Assembly: GCA_902774125.1 (NCBI GenBank)
Contig: CACYHD010000029.1
Span: 1 to 40,749 of the forward strand
Source: an uncultured Lachnospiraceae bacterium
GTDB taxonomy: Bacteria > Bacillota > Clostridia > Lachnospirales > Lachnospiraceae
Length of the DNA stretch: 40,749 nucleotides
Direction of reading: 5' to 3'
Of this stretch, positions 24,902 through 35,039 are shown piece after piece. Below the pieces are notes generated by a model. That model was not told the DNA's origin and did no database searches. It worked only from the letters and a program-made list of their open reading frames with translations. The translations under genes were made by a program, and so were the position numbers. Within the stretch, counting starts at the first letter, position 1. Every line of letters starts with the position of its first letter.

Positions 24902-27073
24902 ATGAAATACGCAATAAAAGGTATGAGCTGTGCTGTATGCGCTAAGACAGTTGAAAAGGCAGTAAACAATGTTGACGGAACATGTGATGTCAATGTTAAT
25001 CTTCTTGCCAATTCCCTTAATGTTGAGGGAAACTACGATGAAAAAGCTGTTTTTGACGCTGTAAAAAAAGCGGGCTACGGTATTTCTCAAATTAAAAAAT
25101 CAGATAGCACATCTGACATAAATAAAGAGACAACAAAGAACCTTTTGATTAGGTTTATAATATCAATTGTTTTGCTTGTGCCAATTATGGTTTTGGCTAT
25201 GAGTCATGGAATTATTCATATTGACCATATGGTTAGCGCAACAATTCAGATGATTCTCACATTTGTTGTTATTATTATTAACTTCAAATATTTTATTAAA
25301 GGCATCAAGGCGATATTTATCGGTATGCCTAATATGGATACGTTGGTATCTATTGGAGCTGGAACATCTTTTGTTTACTCTCTAGTGCTATATATCAACG
25401 CGATTATTAATCATAAGAGTCATGGAATGTTGTATTTTGAATCTGCAGCGACAATTCTTACCCTAATTACTTTTGGTAAGATGCTTGAGTCTTATTCTAA
25501 GGGCAAAACAAAAAATGCTATTCAAGGTTTTGTCGAGCTAGCACCAAAGCTTGCGCTTGTAGAACGCACTGGAGAGGTTGTAGAAATTCCTGTCAGCCAA
25601 GTTCAGACAGATGATATTTTTGTAGTTAAGCCAGGCGGTCAAATACCTGTTGATGGAATAATTATCGATGGCTATGCAGCTGTTGATGAGTCGATGATAA
25701 CAGGAGAGAGCGTTCCTGTAGACAAAAATATAAACGACGAAGTTTTTACAGCGACAATAAACACTAACGGTTATATTAAATGTAAAGCAACAAAGACAGG
25801 AAATGAAACTTCACTAGCTCAAATTATAAAGTTGGTTGAAGAGGCTTCGACATCCAAGGCACCAATTGCAAGAATTGCTGACAAGGTGGCAGGTGTGTTT
25901 GTGCCAGCTGTACTTGTTATCGCTTTTGTGACATTTGTTGTTTGGATGATAGTTGGTCAGACTTTGACATTTGCTCTGACAAGAGCTGTTTCCGTACTTG
26001 TTATTTCATGCCCATGCGCTTTGGGCCTTGCGACACCTGTTGCCATTATGGTTGGAAACGGAGTGGCAGCTAATCTTGGAATTTTGTTTAAGAATGCAAC
26101 ATTTCTTGAGAAGACTGGCCACATTAAAACTTTGTTTTTGGACAAAACAGGAACTATTACAACAGGCCAAATGGCTGTACAAGAAATTGTTACTCTCGGT
26201 GATGAGAATGTTGAAGACGCCTGGGCTAAGCTTGTGGCGCTAGAAAGTAACAGCAATCATCCGCTGGCAAAGGCGATTGTAGAACATAATGCTGATGGCA
26301 ATAACATTGATGTGTCAGACTTTGAAAACATTTCTGGCAGCGGCATCAAAGGTGTTATTGACGGCGAGGAATATTTGGCAGGAAATATTCAGTTGATCAA
26401 AAACAGTGGAATTATGTTTGATGAAAAACGCCTTGATACGCTTTTGAATGAAGGCAACACAATTATTGTTTTGGCAAAGAAGAGCCAGGCTGTTATAGCT
26501 GTGGCGCTTCGTGATGTGATAAAAAAAGATAGCGTTGCGGCAATAGACCAAGTTGTGAAAATGGGTATTAAACCTGTAATGCTTACTGGTGATAATGAGC
26601 AGGCAGCTAGCCATATCGCAGAACAATGTCATATTAAAGATTGGCATGCTGCGATTAAACCTAATGAAAAAGAACATATTGTGGCTGACTCTTATGACTT
26701 GTCCGCTATGGTAGGTGATGGTATTAACGATGCACCGAGTCTAGCCAGTGCGGATATTGGTATATCTGTTGCAAGTGGAACAGATATAGCTATAGAGACA
26801 TCTGATGTTATGCTGCTCAATGATAGTCTTAATACTGTAGTAAAAGCTATTAAATTAAGCAAAAAAGTAATAGCTAATATATATCAAAACCTTTTGTGGG
26901 CGTTTTTGTACAATGTAATGTTTATACCGGTAGCCGCAGGTGTGTTTTACCAAAGCTTAGGACTTACATTGACGCCGATGATGGGATCGTTGGCAATGGG
27001 ACTTTCTAGCGTTTGCGTTGTGTGCAATGCGCTGAGACTTAATCTACTGAGAAAAAAATTAGGAGGGAAGTAG
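24902..27073 (+). CDS. copA: copper-translocating P1B-type ATPase
   Basis: 723 residues. One N-terminal heavy-metal domain (1-70) has GMSCAVC with Cys10 and Cys13. Membrane helices follow, then the actuator domain with MITGESVPV, the metal-selective CPC at 370-372 (ISCPCALGLATP), the phosphorylation site LDKTGTIT (Asp414), the SNHPLAKAI motif of the nucleotide domain and VGDGINDAPSLASADIG. These mark a Cu(I) exporter of the CopA type (family knowledge). Ribosome site TAGGAGAC. No copper chaperone or CsoR gene is adjacent. Its stop overlaps the polA start by one base (TAGTG), so a metal pump and a DNA polymerase share a transcript. Confidence 0.92.
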   Translation: MKYAIKGMSCAVCAKTVEKAVNNVDGTCDVNVNLLANSLNVEGNYDEKAVFDAVKKAGYGISQIKKSDSTSDINKETTKNLLIRFIISIVLLVPIMVLAMSHGIIHIDHMVSATIQMILTFVVIIINFKYFIKGIKAIFIGMPNMDTLVSIGAGTSFVYSLVLYINAIINHKSHGMLYFESAATILTLITFGKMLESYSKGKTKNAIQGFVELAPKLALVERTGEVVEIPVSQVQTDDIFVVKPGGQIPVDGIIIDGYAAVDESMITGESVPVDKNINDEVFTATINTNGYIKCKATKTGNETSLAQIIKLVEEASTSKAPIARIADKVAGVFVPAVLVIAFVTFVVWMIVGQTLTFALTRAVSVLVISCPCALGLATPVAIMVGNGVAANLGILFKNATFLEKTGHIKTLFLDKTGTITTGQMAVQEIVTLGDENVEDAWAKLVALESNSNHPLAKAIVEHNADGNNIDVSDFENISGSGIKGVIDGEEYLAGNIQLIKNSGIMFDEKRLDTLLNEGNTIIVLAKKSQAVIAVALRDVIKKDSVAAIDQVVKMGIKPVMLTGDNEQAASHIAEQCHIKDWHAAIKPNEKEHIVADSYDLSAMVGDGINDAPSLASADIGISVASGTDIAIETSDVMLLNDSLNTVVKAIKLSKKVIANIYQNLLWAFLYNVMFIPVAAGVFYQSLGLTLTPMMGSLAMGLSSVCVVCNALRLNLLRKKLGGK

Positions 27074-29694
27074 TGAGTAAGTTAGTATTGATTGATGGAC
27101 ATAGTATTTTGAATAGAGCGTTTTATGGTTTGCCTGATTTTACTAATTCTAAGGGTATGCATACTAATGCCGTCTACGGATTTTTGAATACAATGTTCAA
27201 AATAATAGAAACAGAGAAGCCGGATTACTTGGCTGTTGCGTTTGATGTAAGTGCTCCAACTTTTAGACACGAAATGTTCGATGAATATAAGGGCACTAGA
27301 AAACCTATGCTTCCTGAACTAAAACAACAAGTGCCTCTAATCAAAGAGATGCTTACAAAAATGGGAATAACTATTTTTGAAAAGCCAGGTTTTGAGGCAG
27401 ACGATATATTAGGAACATTATCACTTCAAGCATCAGATGAAGGAATAGATACAGTTATTGTTTCTGGTGATAGAGATCTGCTTCAACTTGCATCTGACAA
27501 GGTAACAATATGTATTCCAAAAACAAAAAAAGGTGTTACTACATACGAGCTATATGATGCAGATGAAGTCAAAGAGGTGTACTCTGTTACTCCTACAGAA
27601 TTTATTGATGTGAAAGCGTTGATGGGTGATAGCTCAGATAACATTCCGGGCGTTCCTGGAATTGGTGAAAAAGGAGCTACTAACTTAATTGTTCAGTTCG
27701 GCTCTATAGAGAAGGCTTTTGAAAATGCTGATGAAATTGCCAACACAAGAAACAAAAACGCTTTATTGAACAATTTTGAGCTAGCTAAGCTAAGCAAAGT
27801 GCTGGCAACTATCGATAGAAAAGTAGAACTTGAAAACTCAGTTTCTAATTGTGTTCTCAATGATATATACACAGATGAAGCATACGAGATGGTTAAGGAG
27901 CTTGAGTTTAAAAATTTCTTAGATAGATTTTCTGCTAAGGATAACAAGACGGAAGAATTGTTTACACAAATTGCTACGAAGGAAGATCTTGACCAACTTA
28001 TGGAACAAGCCAAGTCTGCCACAAAAGTATCAGCGGCGTATTTTGCTAAGGATACAATAAAAGGCTTTGCAATTTGTTTTGATGAAGATAACGTATATTA
28101 TGCAAGTTGTGATGTTTTTGACCACGATACATTGGCTGAGAGCTTAGCTGGGTTGGCATCAAACAACAACTTAGTTGTAAATGACCTAAAAGCGCACAAC
28201 AATGTTTTTAATGCTACAAGAGATAATCAGGTATTTGATGTGGCACTTGCTGCGTATTTGCTTAACCCTTTGGCCAACCAGTATGAAACAGATAGCTTGG
28301 CTAACGAATATTTGAGCATGATTGTTCCGGCCAAGGAAGAAATATTTGTAAAAACAAAAAAGGGTGAGACTAAGAGCGACGAAATTACAGCTAACATTAT
28401 GAAGTATTGTTCATATGAGGCTTATGTTAATTATTTGCTCAAGGATAAGCTTGTTGCATTACTTGAAGAAACAGATATGTACAAGCTTTACGAAGATATT
28501 GAATATCCATTACTTTTTGACCTATATGATATGGAGCAGGTAGGAGTGAAAGTTGACGGAGATATTCTCAAGTCTTATAGTGATGAGCTCGGAAGCAAGA
28601 TTGAAGTTTTAGAACAGCATATTTACTCCGAGGCAGGCAAGACATTCAACATCAATTCTCCTAAACAGATTGGAGAGATATTGTTTGGCGAGATGGGTCT
28701 TCCAGGTGCCAAAAAGACCAAAACAGGCTATTCTACATCAGCCAAGGTGTTAGAACAGTTAGCGCCTGATCACAGCATCGTTGCTAATATATTAGAGTAC
28801 AGACAGCTTGCCAAACTCAAGTCAACATACGCTGACGGTTTGGCTGAGTATATAGACGATGATTCACGTATACGCGGTACATTTAATCAGACAATTACAG
28901 CGACTGGACGACTTAGTTCTACAAATCCTAATCTTCAGAACATACCTGTAAGAATGGAACTTGGACGTTTATTTAGAAAAGTATTTGTTCCAAGTGATGG
29001 ATGTGTTTTTGTCGATGCGGATTATTCACAAATTGAGCTAAGAATTCTTGCGCATATGTCTGATGATGCCAACTTGATAGAAGCATACAAGAGTTCTAAG
29101 GACATTCACAAGGCGACTGCCAGCAAGGTGTTTAATGTTCCGCTAGATCAAGTTACTGACTTACAGAGACGTAATGCCAAGGCCGTTAACTTCGGAATTG
29201 TATATGGAATTAGTTCTTTTGGCCTTAGTCAGGATTTGTCAATTAGCAGAAAAGAGGCTGAGCAATATATCAAAGATTATTTTGTCAATTATCCGGGAAT
29301 CAAAAAATATCTTGATGATTCGGTAGAGTTTGCCAAGGAAGAAGGTTATTCGGTTACATTGTTTAAACGCAGAAGACCTGTTCCGGAGCTTAAGTCAGGC
29401 AACTTTATGCAACGACAGTTTGGTGAGAGAATTGCAATGAATTCTCCAATCCAGGGAACCGCTGCGGATATTATTAAAGTCGCAATGATCAATGTGGCCC
29501 AGGCACTAAGAGAAAACAACCTCAAGTCACGAATTGTATTGCAAGTGCACGACGAATTACTTATTGAAGCATATAAGAATGAAGTCGAACAAGTTAAAGA
29601 AATATTGGAAACAAATATGAAAAACGTAGTCGACCTGAAAGTAGACTTAGATGTCGAAGTTAAGACGGGGGATAGTTGGTTCGAAGCACATTAA
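27073..29694 (+). CDS. polA: DNA polymerase I, proofreading domain degenerate
   Basis: 873 residues from GTG 27073 after AGGAGGGA. Domain 1 (1-290) is the 5'-3' exonuclease: LVLIDGHSILNRAFYGLP, the metal-site run FEADDILGT and VSGDRDLLQLAS, and GVPGIGEKGATNLI. The middle domain (about 300-470) keeps the fold but lacks the catalytic acids: where DTE is expected it has VSAAYFAKD, and LKAHNNVF replaces the usual LKYD. It should therefore not proofread, as in other Gram-positive Pol I enzymes. The polymerase has motif A DADYSQIELR (Asp648), motif B RRNAKAVNFGIVYG and motif C QVHDELL (Asp827). It acts in repair and Okazaki-fragment processing. Confidence 0.96.
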   Translation: MSKLVLIDGHSILNRAFYGLPDFTNSKGMHTNAVYGFLNTMFKIIETEKPDYLAVAFDVSAPTFRHEMFDEYKGTRKPMLPELKQQVPLIKEMLTKMGITIFEKPGFEADDILGTLSLQASDEGIDTVIVSGDRDLLQLASDKVTICIPKTKKGVTTYELYDADEVKEVYSVTPTEFIDVKALMGDSSDNIPGVPGIGEKGATNLIVQFGSIEKAFENADEIANTRNKNALLNNFELAKLSKVLATIDRKVELENSVSNCVLNDIYTDEAYEMVKELEFKNFLDRFSAKDNKTEELFTQIATKEDLDQLMEQAKSATKVSAAYFAKDTIKGFAICFDEDNVYYASCDVFDHDTLAESLAGLASNNNLVVNDLKAHNNVFNATRDNQVFDVALAAYLLNPLANQYETDSLANEYLSMIVPAKEEIFVKTKKGETKSDEITANIMKYCSYEAYVNYLLKDKLVALLEETDMYKLYEDIEYPLLFDLYDMEQVGVKVDGDILKSYSDELGSKIEVLEQHIYSEAGKTFNINSPKQIGEILFGEMGLPGAKKTKTGYSTSAKVLEQLAPDHSIVANILEYRQLAKLKSTYADGLAEYIDDDSRIRGTFNQTITATGRLSSTNPNLQNIPVRMELGRLFRKVFVPSDGCVFVDADYSQIELRILAHMSDDANLIEAYKSSKDIHKATASKVFNVPLDQVTDLQRRNAKAVNFGIVYGISSFGLSQDLSISRKEAEQYIKDYFVNYPGIKKYLDDSVEFAKEEGYSVTLFKRRRPVPELKSGNFMQRQFGERIAMNSPIQGTAADIIKVAMINVAQALRENNLKSRIVLQVHDELLIEAYKNEVEQVKEILETNMKNVVDLKVDLDVEVKTGDSWFEAH

Positions 29695-29746
29695 ATGTGT
29701 TTCGTGATTAGGTTTACATAATATTTAAGTAAAAAAGGAGTTAAAA

Positions 29747-30331
29747 ATGGTTATAGGAATTATAGGTGGTGTTGGATCAGGCAAGTCTGCAGTATTAAAT
29801 TATTTTCAAAACAAATACACAGCAGACGTTATTGAAGCTGACAAGGTCACAAAAGAATTAATGGAAGAGGGAAGTCCTATTTATGAAAAGGTCAAAAAAG
29901 AATTTCCTGAAACATTTGACGAAAATGGATTGAATCGTAACGCTTTGGCAGAAATTGTTTTTAACGATGCTATTAAGTTAGATAAGCTTAACAATATCAC
30001 TCATCCGGCTACAATTGACGAAATATTTAAGAGAATTAGCCAGAGCAATGCCAAGTATATTCTTGTAGAGACAGCTCTTATAATTGACACTGTTGGCGAG
30101 GATATATGCGATGAATTATGGTTCGTTTACTGTGACAAAAAGGAACGAGTAAGAAGACTTGTTGAAGATAGAGGCTATTCCAAGGAAAAGGCAGAGTCTA
30201 TTATTGCTAACCAGCCATCTGACGATGAGTATAATACTGTTTGCGATGAGTTTATTGATAACACTTTCTCGTTCGACAAAACAAAAGAACAGATTGACTT
30301 CGCACTAACAAGTGCAATTTGCAGTCAGTAA
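29747..30331 (+). CDS. coaE: dephospho-CoA kinase
   Basis: 194 residues. It phosphorylates dephospho-CoA, the last step of coenzyme A synthesis. The P-loop GIIGGVGSGKSAVLNYF is at the N terminus; VIEADKVTKELMEEG is the typical D-x-x segment, ITHPATIDEIF follows, and the lid region is RRLVEDRGYSKEKAES with the C-terminal D-N-x-F pattern IDNTFSFD. AAAAGGAG is an excellent ribosome site. It follows polA by 52 bases, a polA-coaE neighbourhood that is common in Gram-positive bacteria. Confidence 0.94.
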   Translation: MVIGIIGGVGSGKSAVLNYFQNKYTADVIEADKVTKELMEEGSPIYEKVKKEFPETFDENGLNRNALAEIVFNDAIKLDKLNNITHPATIDEIFKRISQSNAKYILVETALIIDTVGEDICDELWFVYCDKKERVRRLVEDRGYSKEKAESIIANQPSDDEYNTVCDEFIDNTFSFDKTKEQIDFALTSAICSQ

Positions 30332-30335
30332 TTGA

Positions 30336-30365
30336 TTGATTTTTTTCGACTGTTTGATGTATTAT
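30336..30365 (+). promoter_or_regulatory. promoter candidate for the ABC exporter pair
   Basis: TTGATT (30336-30341), an 18-base spacer and TATTAT (30360-30365) lie 38 bases before the first ABC gene. Confidence 0.4.
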
Positions 30366-30403
30366 AACTAGGTTACTAAAAAATCAGCATACAAGAGGTT
30401 AAC

Positions 30404-32143
30404 ATGATTAGAACATTATTAAGAGAAATAAAACAATATAAGTTGATTTCGGTTGTGACTTCTTTAGGAATGTTGGCAGAAGTAATTGTAGAAAACTTTA
30501 TTCCATATAAGATGGCTACAATTATCAATTCTATTGAAAAGCATGATCTCAAATCAATTTATCACACAGCACTTATTATGTTATTGTTGGCTGTTGCGGG
30601 CCTTATATCAGGTGGTATAGGTGCTGTTTTTGGAGCTAAGGCTTCAACTGGTTTTGCTAGAAATCTTCGCAAAGCCATGTATGAAAAAATTCAAAAATAT
30701 TCATTTTCTAACATCGATAAATTTTCAACTTCAGGCTTAGTTACAAGACTTACAACTGACGTAACTAATGTTCAAAACGCTTATCAGATGATACTTAGAA
30801 TGTGCGTTAGAGCACCGTTTAGTATGATTGTGGCTATTATTATGTCATTTGTTATCTCTCCAAAGATAGCACTTATTTACGTTGCTGCAGTTGTATTTTT
30901 GTCTATTATTATTGTATTTTTGTCACTCAACGCACACAAATATTTCAAGCAGGTTTTTGAGCGCTACGATGATCTTAACGAAAGTGTTCAAGAAAACGTT
31001 GAGGGTATTAGAGTAGTAAAAGCTTTTGTCAGAGAGGACTTCGAAAAAGGTAAGTTTGGCAGAGCGAGCTACAATATTTATCGTATGTTTGTTAAGGCTG
31101 AGACAATTATTTCATTCAACTTCCCTGCAATGATGGCTGCAATGTATGGTTGTACAATAGCAATCAGCTGGGTTGGTGCTAGATTGATTGTAAACAAAAC
31201 AAATGTTGCTAATCCTTTGACAACTGGTGAGCTAAGCTCATTGCTTGCTTTTTCAGTTATTATTTTGATGAACTTAATGATGCTATCATTTGTGTTCGTT
31301 ATGGTTACAATGTCAGCTGCAAGTGCTAAGCGTATTGCAGAGGTTATTGAAGAAAATCCAGACATTACTAATCCTGAAGAGCCGGTTATGGAAGTTAAAG
31401 ATGGCTCTATCGATTTTGAAAATGTTGTTTTTAGATATAACGCTAACAGTGAAGAACCTATTCTAGACGATATTAATCTACATATTGAGTCGGGTAGCAC
31501 TATTGGAATAATGGGTGGCACAGGTAGTGCCAAGTCAACTTTGGTCAATCTTATATCTAGACTTTACGATGTTGAGTCTGGTGAAGTTAAGGTTGGTGGC
31601 CTTAATGTCAAGGAGTACGACCTAGAGCACTTGCGCGAAAAAGTCAGTGTAGTGTTGCAAAAAAATGTTTTGTTTACAGGAACAATAATGGAAAACCTAA
31701 GATGGGGTAATGAAAACGCTACAGATGAAGAGTGCATCAATGCTGCCAAGCTAGCTTGTGCCCATGAGTTTGTTATGGAAAGAGAAGATGGCTATAACAC
31801 AATGATTGAACAAGGTGGTTCTAATGTGTCCGGTGGCCAAAGACAGAGATTGTGTATCGCTAGAGCACTTCTCAAAAATCCTAAAGTTTTGATTCTTGAT
31901 GATAGTACAAGTGCAGTTGATACACTTATTAAGGAGCGCATTCCTGATACAACAAAGATTATTATCGCTCAGAGAATATCTAGTATTCAGGAAGCAGACA
32001 AGATTGTTGTTATGAATGATGGCAAGATTGATGGTGTTGGAACACACGAAGAACTTCTTGCTAATAATAGTATATATCAGGAAATATATAATCAGCAGAC
32101 TAACGACAATGCCGACTTTGATAAGAAGGGAGGCGAAGAATAA
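30404..32143 (+). CDS. ABC exporter half-transporter with degenerate ATP site
   Basis: 579 residues. Six membrane helices (about 15-300) are followed by an ATPase domain. Walker A is MGGTGSAKSTL, with Ala at the usual third Gly. The signature is NVSGGQRQRL. Walker B is VLILDDSTSAVD, with Asp instead of the catalytic Glu, and the switch His is Gln (IIIAQR). Together these mark the degenerate half of a heterodimeric exporter. Between SAVD and IPDTTK only 6 residues remain, about 8 fewer than I expect from relatives, which looks like a small in-frame deletion. The partner follows with a one-base overlap. Substrate unknown; such pairs export drugs or lipids. Confidence 0.9.
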   Translation: MIRTLLREIKQYKLISVVTSLGMLAEVIVENFIPYKMATIINSIEKHDLKSIYHTALIMLLLAVAGLISGGIGAVFGAKASTGFARNLRKAMYEKIQKYSFSNIDKFSTSGLVTRLTTDVTNVQNAYQMILRMCVRAPFSMIVAIIMSFVISPKIALIYVAAVVFLSIIIVFLSLNAHKYFKQVFERYDDLNESVQENVEGIRVVKAFVREDFEKGKFGRASYNIYRMFVKAETIISFNFPAMMAAMYGCTIAISWVGARLIVNKTNVANPLTTGELSSLLAFSVIILMNLMMLSFVFVMVTMSAASAKRIAEVIEENPDITNPEEPVMEVKDGSIDFENVVFRYNANSEEPILDDINLHIESGSTIGIMGGTGSAKSTLVNLISRLYDVESGEVKVGGLNVKEYDLEHLREKVSVVLQKNVLFTGTIMENLRWGNENATDEECINAAKLACAHEFVMEREDGYNTMIEQGGSNVSGGQRQRLCIARALLKNPKVLILDDSTSAVDTLIKERIPDTTKIIIAQRISSIQEADKIVVMNDGKIDGVGTHEELLANNSIYQEIYNQQTNDNADFDKKGGEE

Positions 32144-34065
32144 TGGCAGAAAAAGTAAGAGAAATAAAAGGGATGAGAGGCCGAAGAATGGGACCTACTG
32201 TGAAAATTGAACATCCTTTTAGAATTTTAAAGAGAATATTAAGCTTTGTTGCAAAAAACTATAAGTATCACCTTGTTGCAGTTGTAGCATGCGTACTTAT
32301 AAGCATTTTTGCCAATCTACAGGGAACATGGTTTATTCAAAACCTAATTGATGTATATATCGTCCCAATGATGAAGCGAGGTGCAGATGCGGACTTTGAG
32401 CCATTGTTCAGAGCAATCCTCAAAGTTGCAATCTTTTATTTGATAGGTATATGTGCCGCTTTGACTCAGGCGCTAATTATGGTAAGAGTTACTCAAGGTA
32501 CAATGAAGCGTTTGAGAGATACAATGTTTAATCATATGCAGGATTTACCTGTCAAATATTTTGATACACATTACTACGGCGATATTATGTCTATGTACAC
32601 TAACGATATCGATACATTTAGACAGTTGATTAGCCAGGGACTTCCACAAGTGTTTGAGAGTACAATTACTGTTGTGAGTGTACTTGTATGTATGTTTATG
32701 ATCAATGTGCCTTTGGCGTTTGTTGCAATTATTATGGTTGCTTTGACTTTGTTTATTTCCAAAAAAGCGACATCTATGTCAGGTAAATATTTTGCAATGC
32801 AGCAAAAAGATATCGGTCAGCTTAACGGTTATATCGAGGAGATGATTAGCGGACAAAAAGTTGTTAAGGTATTTAACCACGAGGCCAAATCAATCGAAGG
32901 CTTTAATGAACTTAATGACAAATTGTTCCTTTCTGCTAATAAGGCCAACACATATGCTAACATACTAGGTCCGGTCAACGGACAGCTTGGCAATATTAGT
33001 TATGTTGTATGTGCAGTTGTCGGAGCAATTATCGCAATAAACAATCCTTTAGGAATAGGTCTATCAATTGGTGCTTTGACATCATTTTTGACTTATAACA
33101 AGCAGTTTTCTAGACCTATCAACCAAATAACAATGCAGCTCAACTCAATTGTTATGGCTTTGGCAGGTGGAGATAGAATTTTTGCCTTGCTTGATGAAAA
33201 GGTTGAAGAGGACAATGGTTATGTTGAGTTAACTAACGCTAGACGTCTTGAGGATGGAAGTGTAACTGAATGCAAGGAGCACACAGGTATTTGGGCTTGG
33301 AAGCATTATCACAAGGACAGTGACACAACAACATACCAGGAACTTAAGGGCGAACTTGTACTCGACGGAGTTGACTTTGGCTATGTTGAAGACAATATTG
33401 TTTTGCATGACATTAAAATGTATGCTAACGCCGGTGAAAAAATCGCATTTGTTGGTTCTACAGGTGCCGGCAAAACAACAATTACTAATCTTATTAACCG
33501 TTTTTATGACATACAAGACGGAAAGATTAGATTTGACGGTATTAATATAAACAAAATCAAAAAGAAGGATTTGCGCAAATCACTCGGTATGGTTTTGCAA
33601 GACACACATCTTTTTACAGGAACAGTTATGGAAAATATCCGTTATGGCAACTTAGAGGCTAGCGATGAGGATGTAATCAAGGCAGCCAAACTTGCCAATG
33701 CAGACAGCTTTATAAGAAAGCTTTCAGATGGATATAACACAATGCTTAAATCTGCCGGCGCATCTCTAAGTCAGGGTCAACGTCAGCTTTTGGCAATTGC
33801 AAGAGCGGCTATAGCAGATCCTCCTGCTTTGATTTTGGATGAGGCAACATCGTCTATCGATACTCATACTGAGCGATTAGTTCAGGAAGGTATGGATGCT
33901 CTAATGAGTGGCAGAACTACATTTGTTATCGCTCATAGATTATCTACAATCAAAAACAGTGATTGTATTATGGTTCTTGAAAAAGGTCGCATTATTGAGC
34001 GAGGAAGCCATCAGGAACTAATGGATCAAAAAGGAACATACTATAAGCTTAATACTGGTGCTTAA
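32143..34065 (+). CDS. ABC exporter half-transporter with canonical ATP site
   Basis: 640 residues. A basic N-terminal stretch (GMRGRRMG) precedes six membrane helices (about 40-345) and the ATPase domain. An insert of about 50 residues (LTNARRLEDGSVTECKEHTG and WAWKHYHKD) joins the two, a feature I know from clostridial members. Walker A is GSTGAGKTTI, the signature is SLSQGQRQLL, Walker B is ALILDEATSSID with the catalytic Glu, and the H-loop His is present in VIAHRLST. It forms a heterodimer with the preceding protein and provides the active ATP site. The ATG overlaps the previous stop in TAATG. No terminator is visible before the next gene. Confidence 0.91.
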   Translation: MAEKVREIKGMRGRRMGPTVKIEHPFRILKRILSFVAKNYKYHLVAVVACVLISIFANLQGTWFIQNLIDVYIVPMMKRGADADFEPLFRAILKVAIFYLIGICAALTQALIMVRVTQGTMKRLRDTMFNHMQDLPVKYFDTHYYGDIMSMYTNDIDTFRQLISQGLPQVFESTITVVSVLVCMFMINVPLAFVAIIMVALTLFISKKATSMSGKYFAMQQKDIGQLNGYIEEMISGQKVVKVFNHEAKSIEGFNELNDKLFLSANKANTYANILGPVNGQLGNISYVVCAVVGAIIAINNPLGIGLSIGALTSFLTYNKQFSRPINQITMQLNSIVMALAGGDRIFALLDEKVEEDNGYVELTNARRLEDGSVTECKEHTGIWAWKHYHKDSDTTTYQELKGELVLDGVDFGYVEDNIVLHDIKMYANAGEKIAFVGSTGAGKTTITNLINRFYDIQDGKIRFDGININKIKKKDLRKSLGMVLQDTHLFTGTVMENIRYGNLEASDEDVIKAAKLANADSFIRKLSDGYNTMLKSAGASLSQGQRQLLAIARAAIADPPALILDEATSSIDTHTERLVQEGMDALMSGRTTFVIAHRLSTIKNSDCIMVLEKGRIIERGSHQELMDQKGTYYKLNTGA

Positions 34066-34085
34066 TAGTTGTTATAAAAGGGTTT

Positions 34086-35039
34086 ATGCAAGAAATAATT
34101 ATTAACAAAAATGAAGAGGGACAGCGTTTGGACAAGTTTTTGTTCAAGTTTTTTAAGGACGCCCCTAACAGCTTCGTTTACAAAATGCTTCGAAAAAAGA
34201 ATATAGTGCTTAATGACCGCAAGTCTAGCGGCAAGGACATTCTTCAGGCTAAGGATAGCGTAAAAATATATATGAGGGATGAGACAATTGCCAAGTTCAG
34301 AGGACAAGTTAGTTTTGTTAAGGTTGATTACAGCAAACTCAATATTATTTATGAAGATAATGATGTTATTTTTGTAAACAAGCCAGCTGGTGTTTTGTCT
34401 CAAAAAGCTAGCGACAATGACGTTTCACTCAACGAAATGATTATTTCTTATCTTCTTGATAACGGATTGACTATGGATGATCTTAAAACTTTCAAGCCAT
34501 CTATATGTAATCGACTTGATCGAAACACATCAGGACTTGTGAGTGCGGGAAAGTCTCTCAAGGGACTCCAGGAACTTTCGAGATTGTTCAAGGATAGACT
34601 GATTCACAAGTACTATATAGCTGTAGTAAGTGGAGAAGTTACAGGCAATCTGACTATTGACGGCTATTTGACTAAAGATGAGGCGAGTAACAAAGTTTCT
34701 ATCACACAAAATCCTTCAGAGGATTCTTCTTATATAAAAACTAGATATGAAGTTTTGAAATCAACTAATAGCTATTCGGTACTTAGAGTAGAACTTATTA
34801 CTGGCAAAACTCACCAAATAAGAGCTCACCTAGCTTCGATAGGTCATCCTATTTGGGGTGATGTAAAGTACGGATATAAGGCCAATGGCTGGAAAGTAGG
34901 AAGAACATTACTTCATTCATATGAGCTTGTTTTTGAAGATACTGATCTTGTGGCTCTTTCTGGCCAAAAATATGTAGCAAGTTATCCAAGTGATATAGAA
35001 AAATATATGGAAGGAGTTAGCGATGGGACATTGGAGTGA
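34086..35039 (+). CDS. RluA-family pseudouridine synthase (RluC/D-like)
   Basis: 317 residues. The N-terminal S4 RNA-binding domain (1-65, GQRLDKFLFKFFKDAP, MLRKKNIVLNDRK) is followed by the catalytic domain. Its active-site motif is CNRLDRNTSGLV (Asp in R-L-D), with later landmarks YYIAVVSGEV, RVELITGKTHQIRAHLASIG and HPIWGDVKYG. It converts specific uridines in 23S rRNA to pseudouridine. The S4 domain places it in the RluC/RluD-like branch; the exact target is not decided here. It starts 20 bases after the ABC gene, and its last 17 bases overlap recU. Confidence 0.92.
   Translation: MQEIIINKNEEGQRLDKFLFKFFKDAPNSFVYKMLRKKNIVLNDRKSSGKDILQAKDSVKIYMRDETIAKFRGQVSFVKVDYSKLNIIYEDNDVIFVNKPAGVLSQKASDNDVSLNEMIISYLLDNGLTMDDLKTFKPSICNRLDRNTSGLVSAGKSLKGLQELSRLFKDRLIHKYYIAVVSGEVTGNLTIDGYLTKDEASNKVSITQNPSEDSSYIKTRYEVLKSTNSYSVLRVELITGKTHQIRAHLASIGHPIWGDVKYGYKANGWKVGRTLLHSYELVFEDTDLVALSGQKYVASYPSDIEKYMEGVSDGTLE

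Noticed and set aside
31078-31548. A 156-codon minus-strand frame inside the first ABC gene
   Set aside because: Shadow of a conserved coding region, with no start signal and no recognisable motif.
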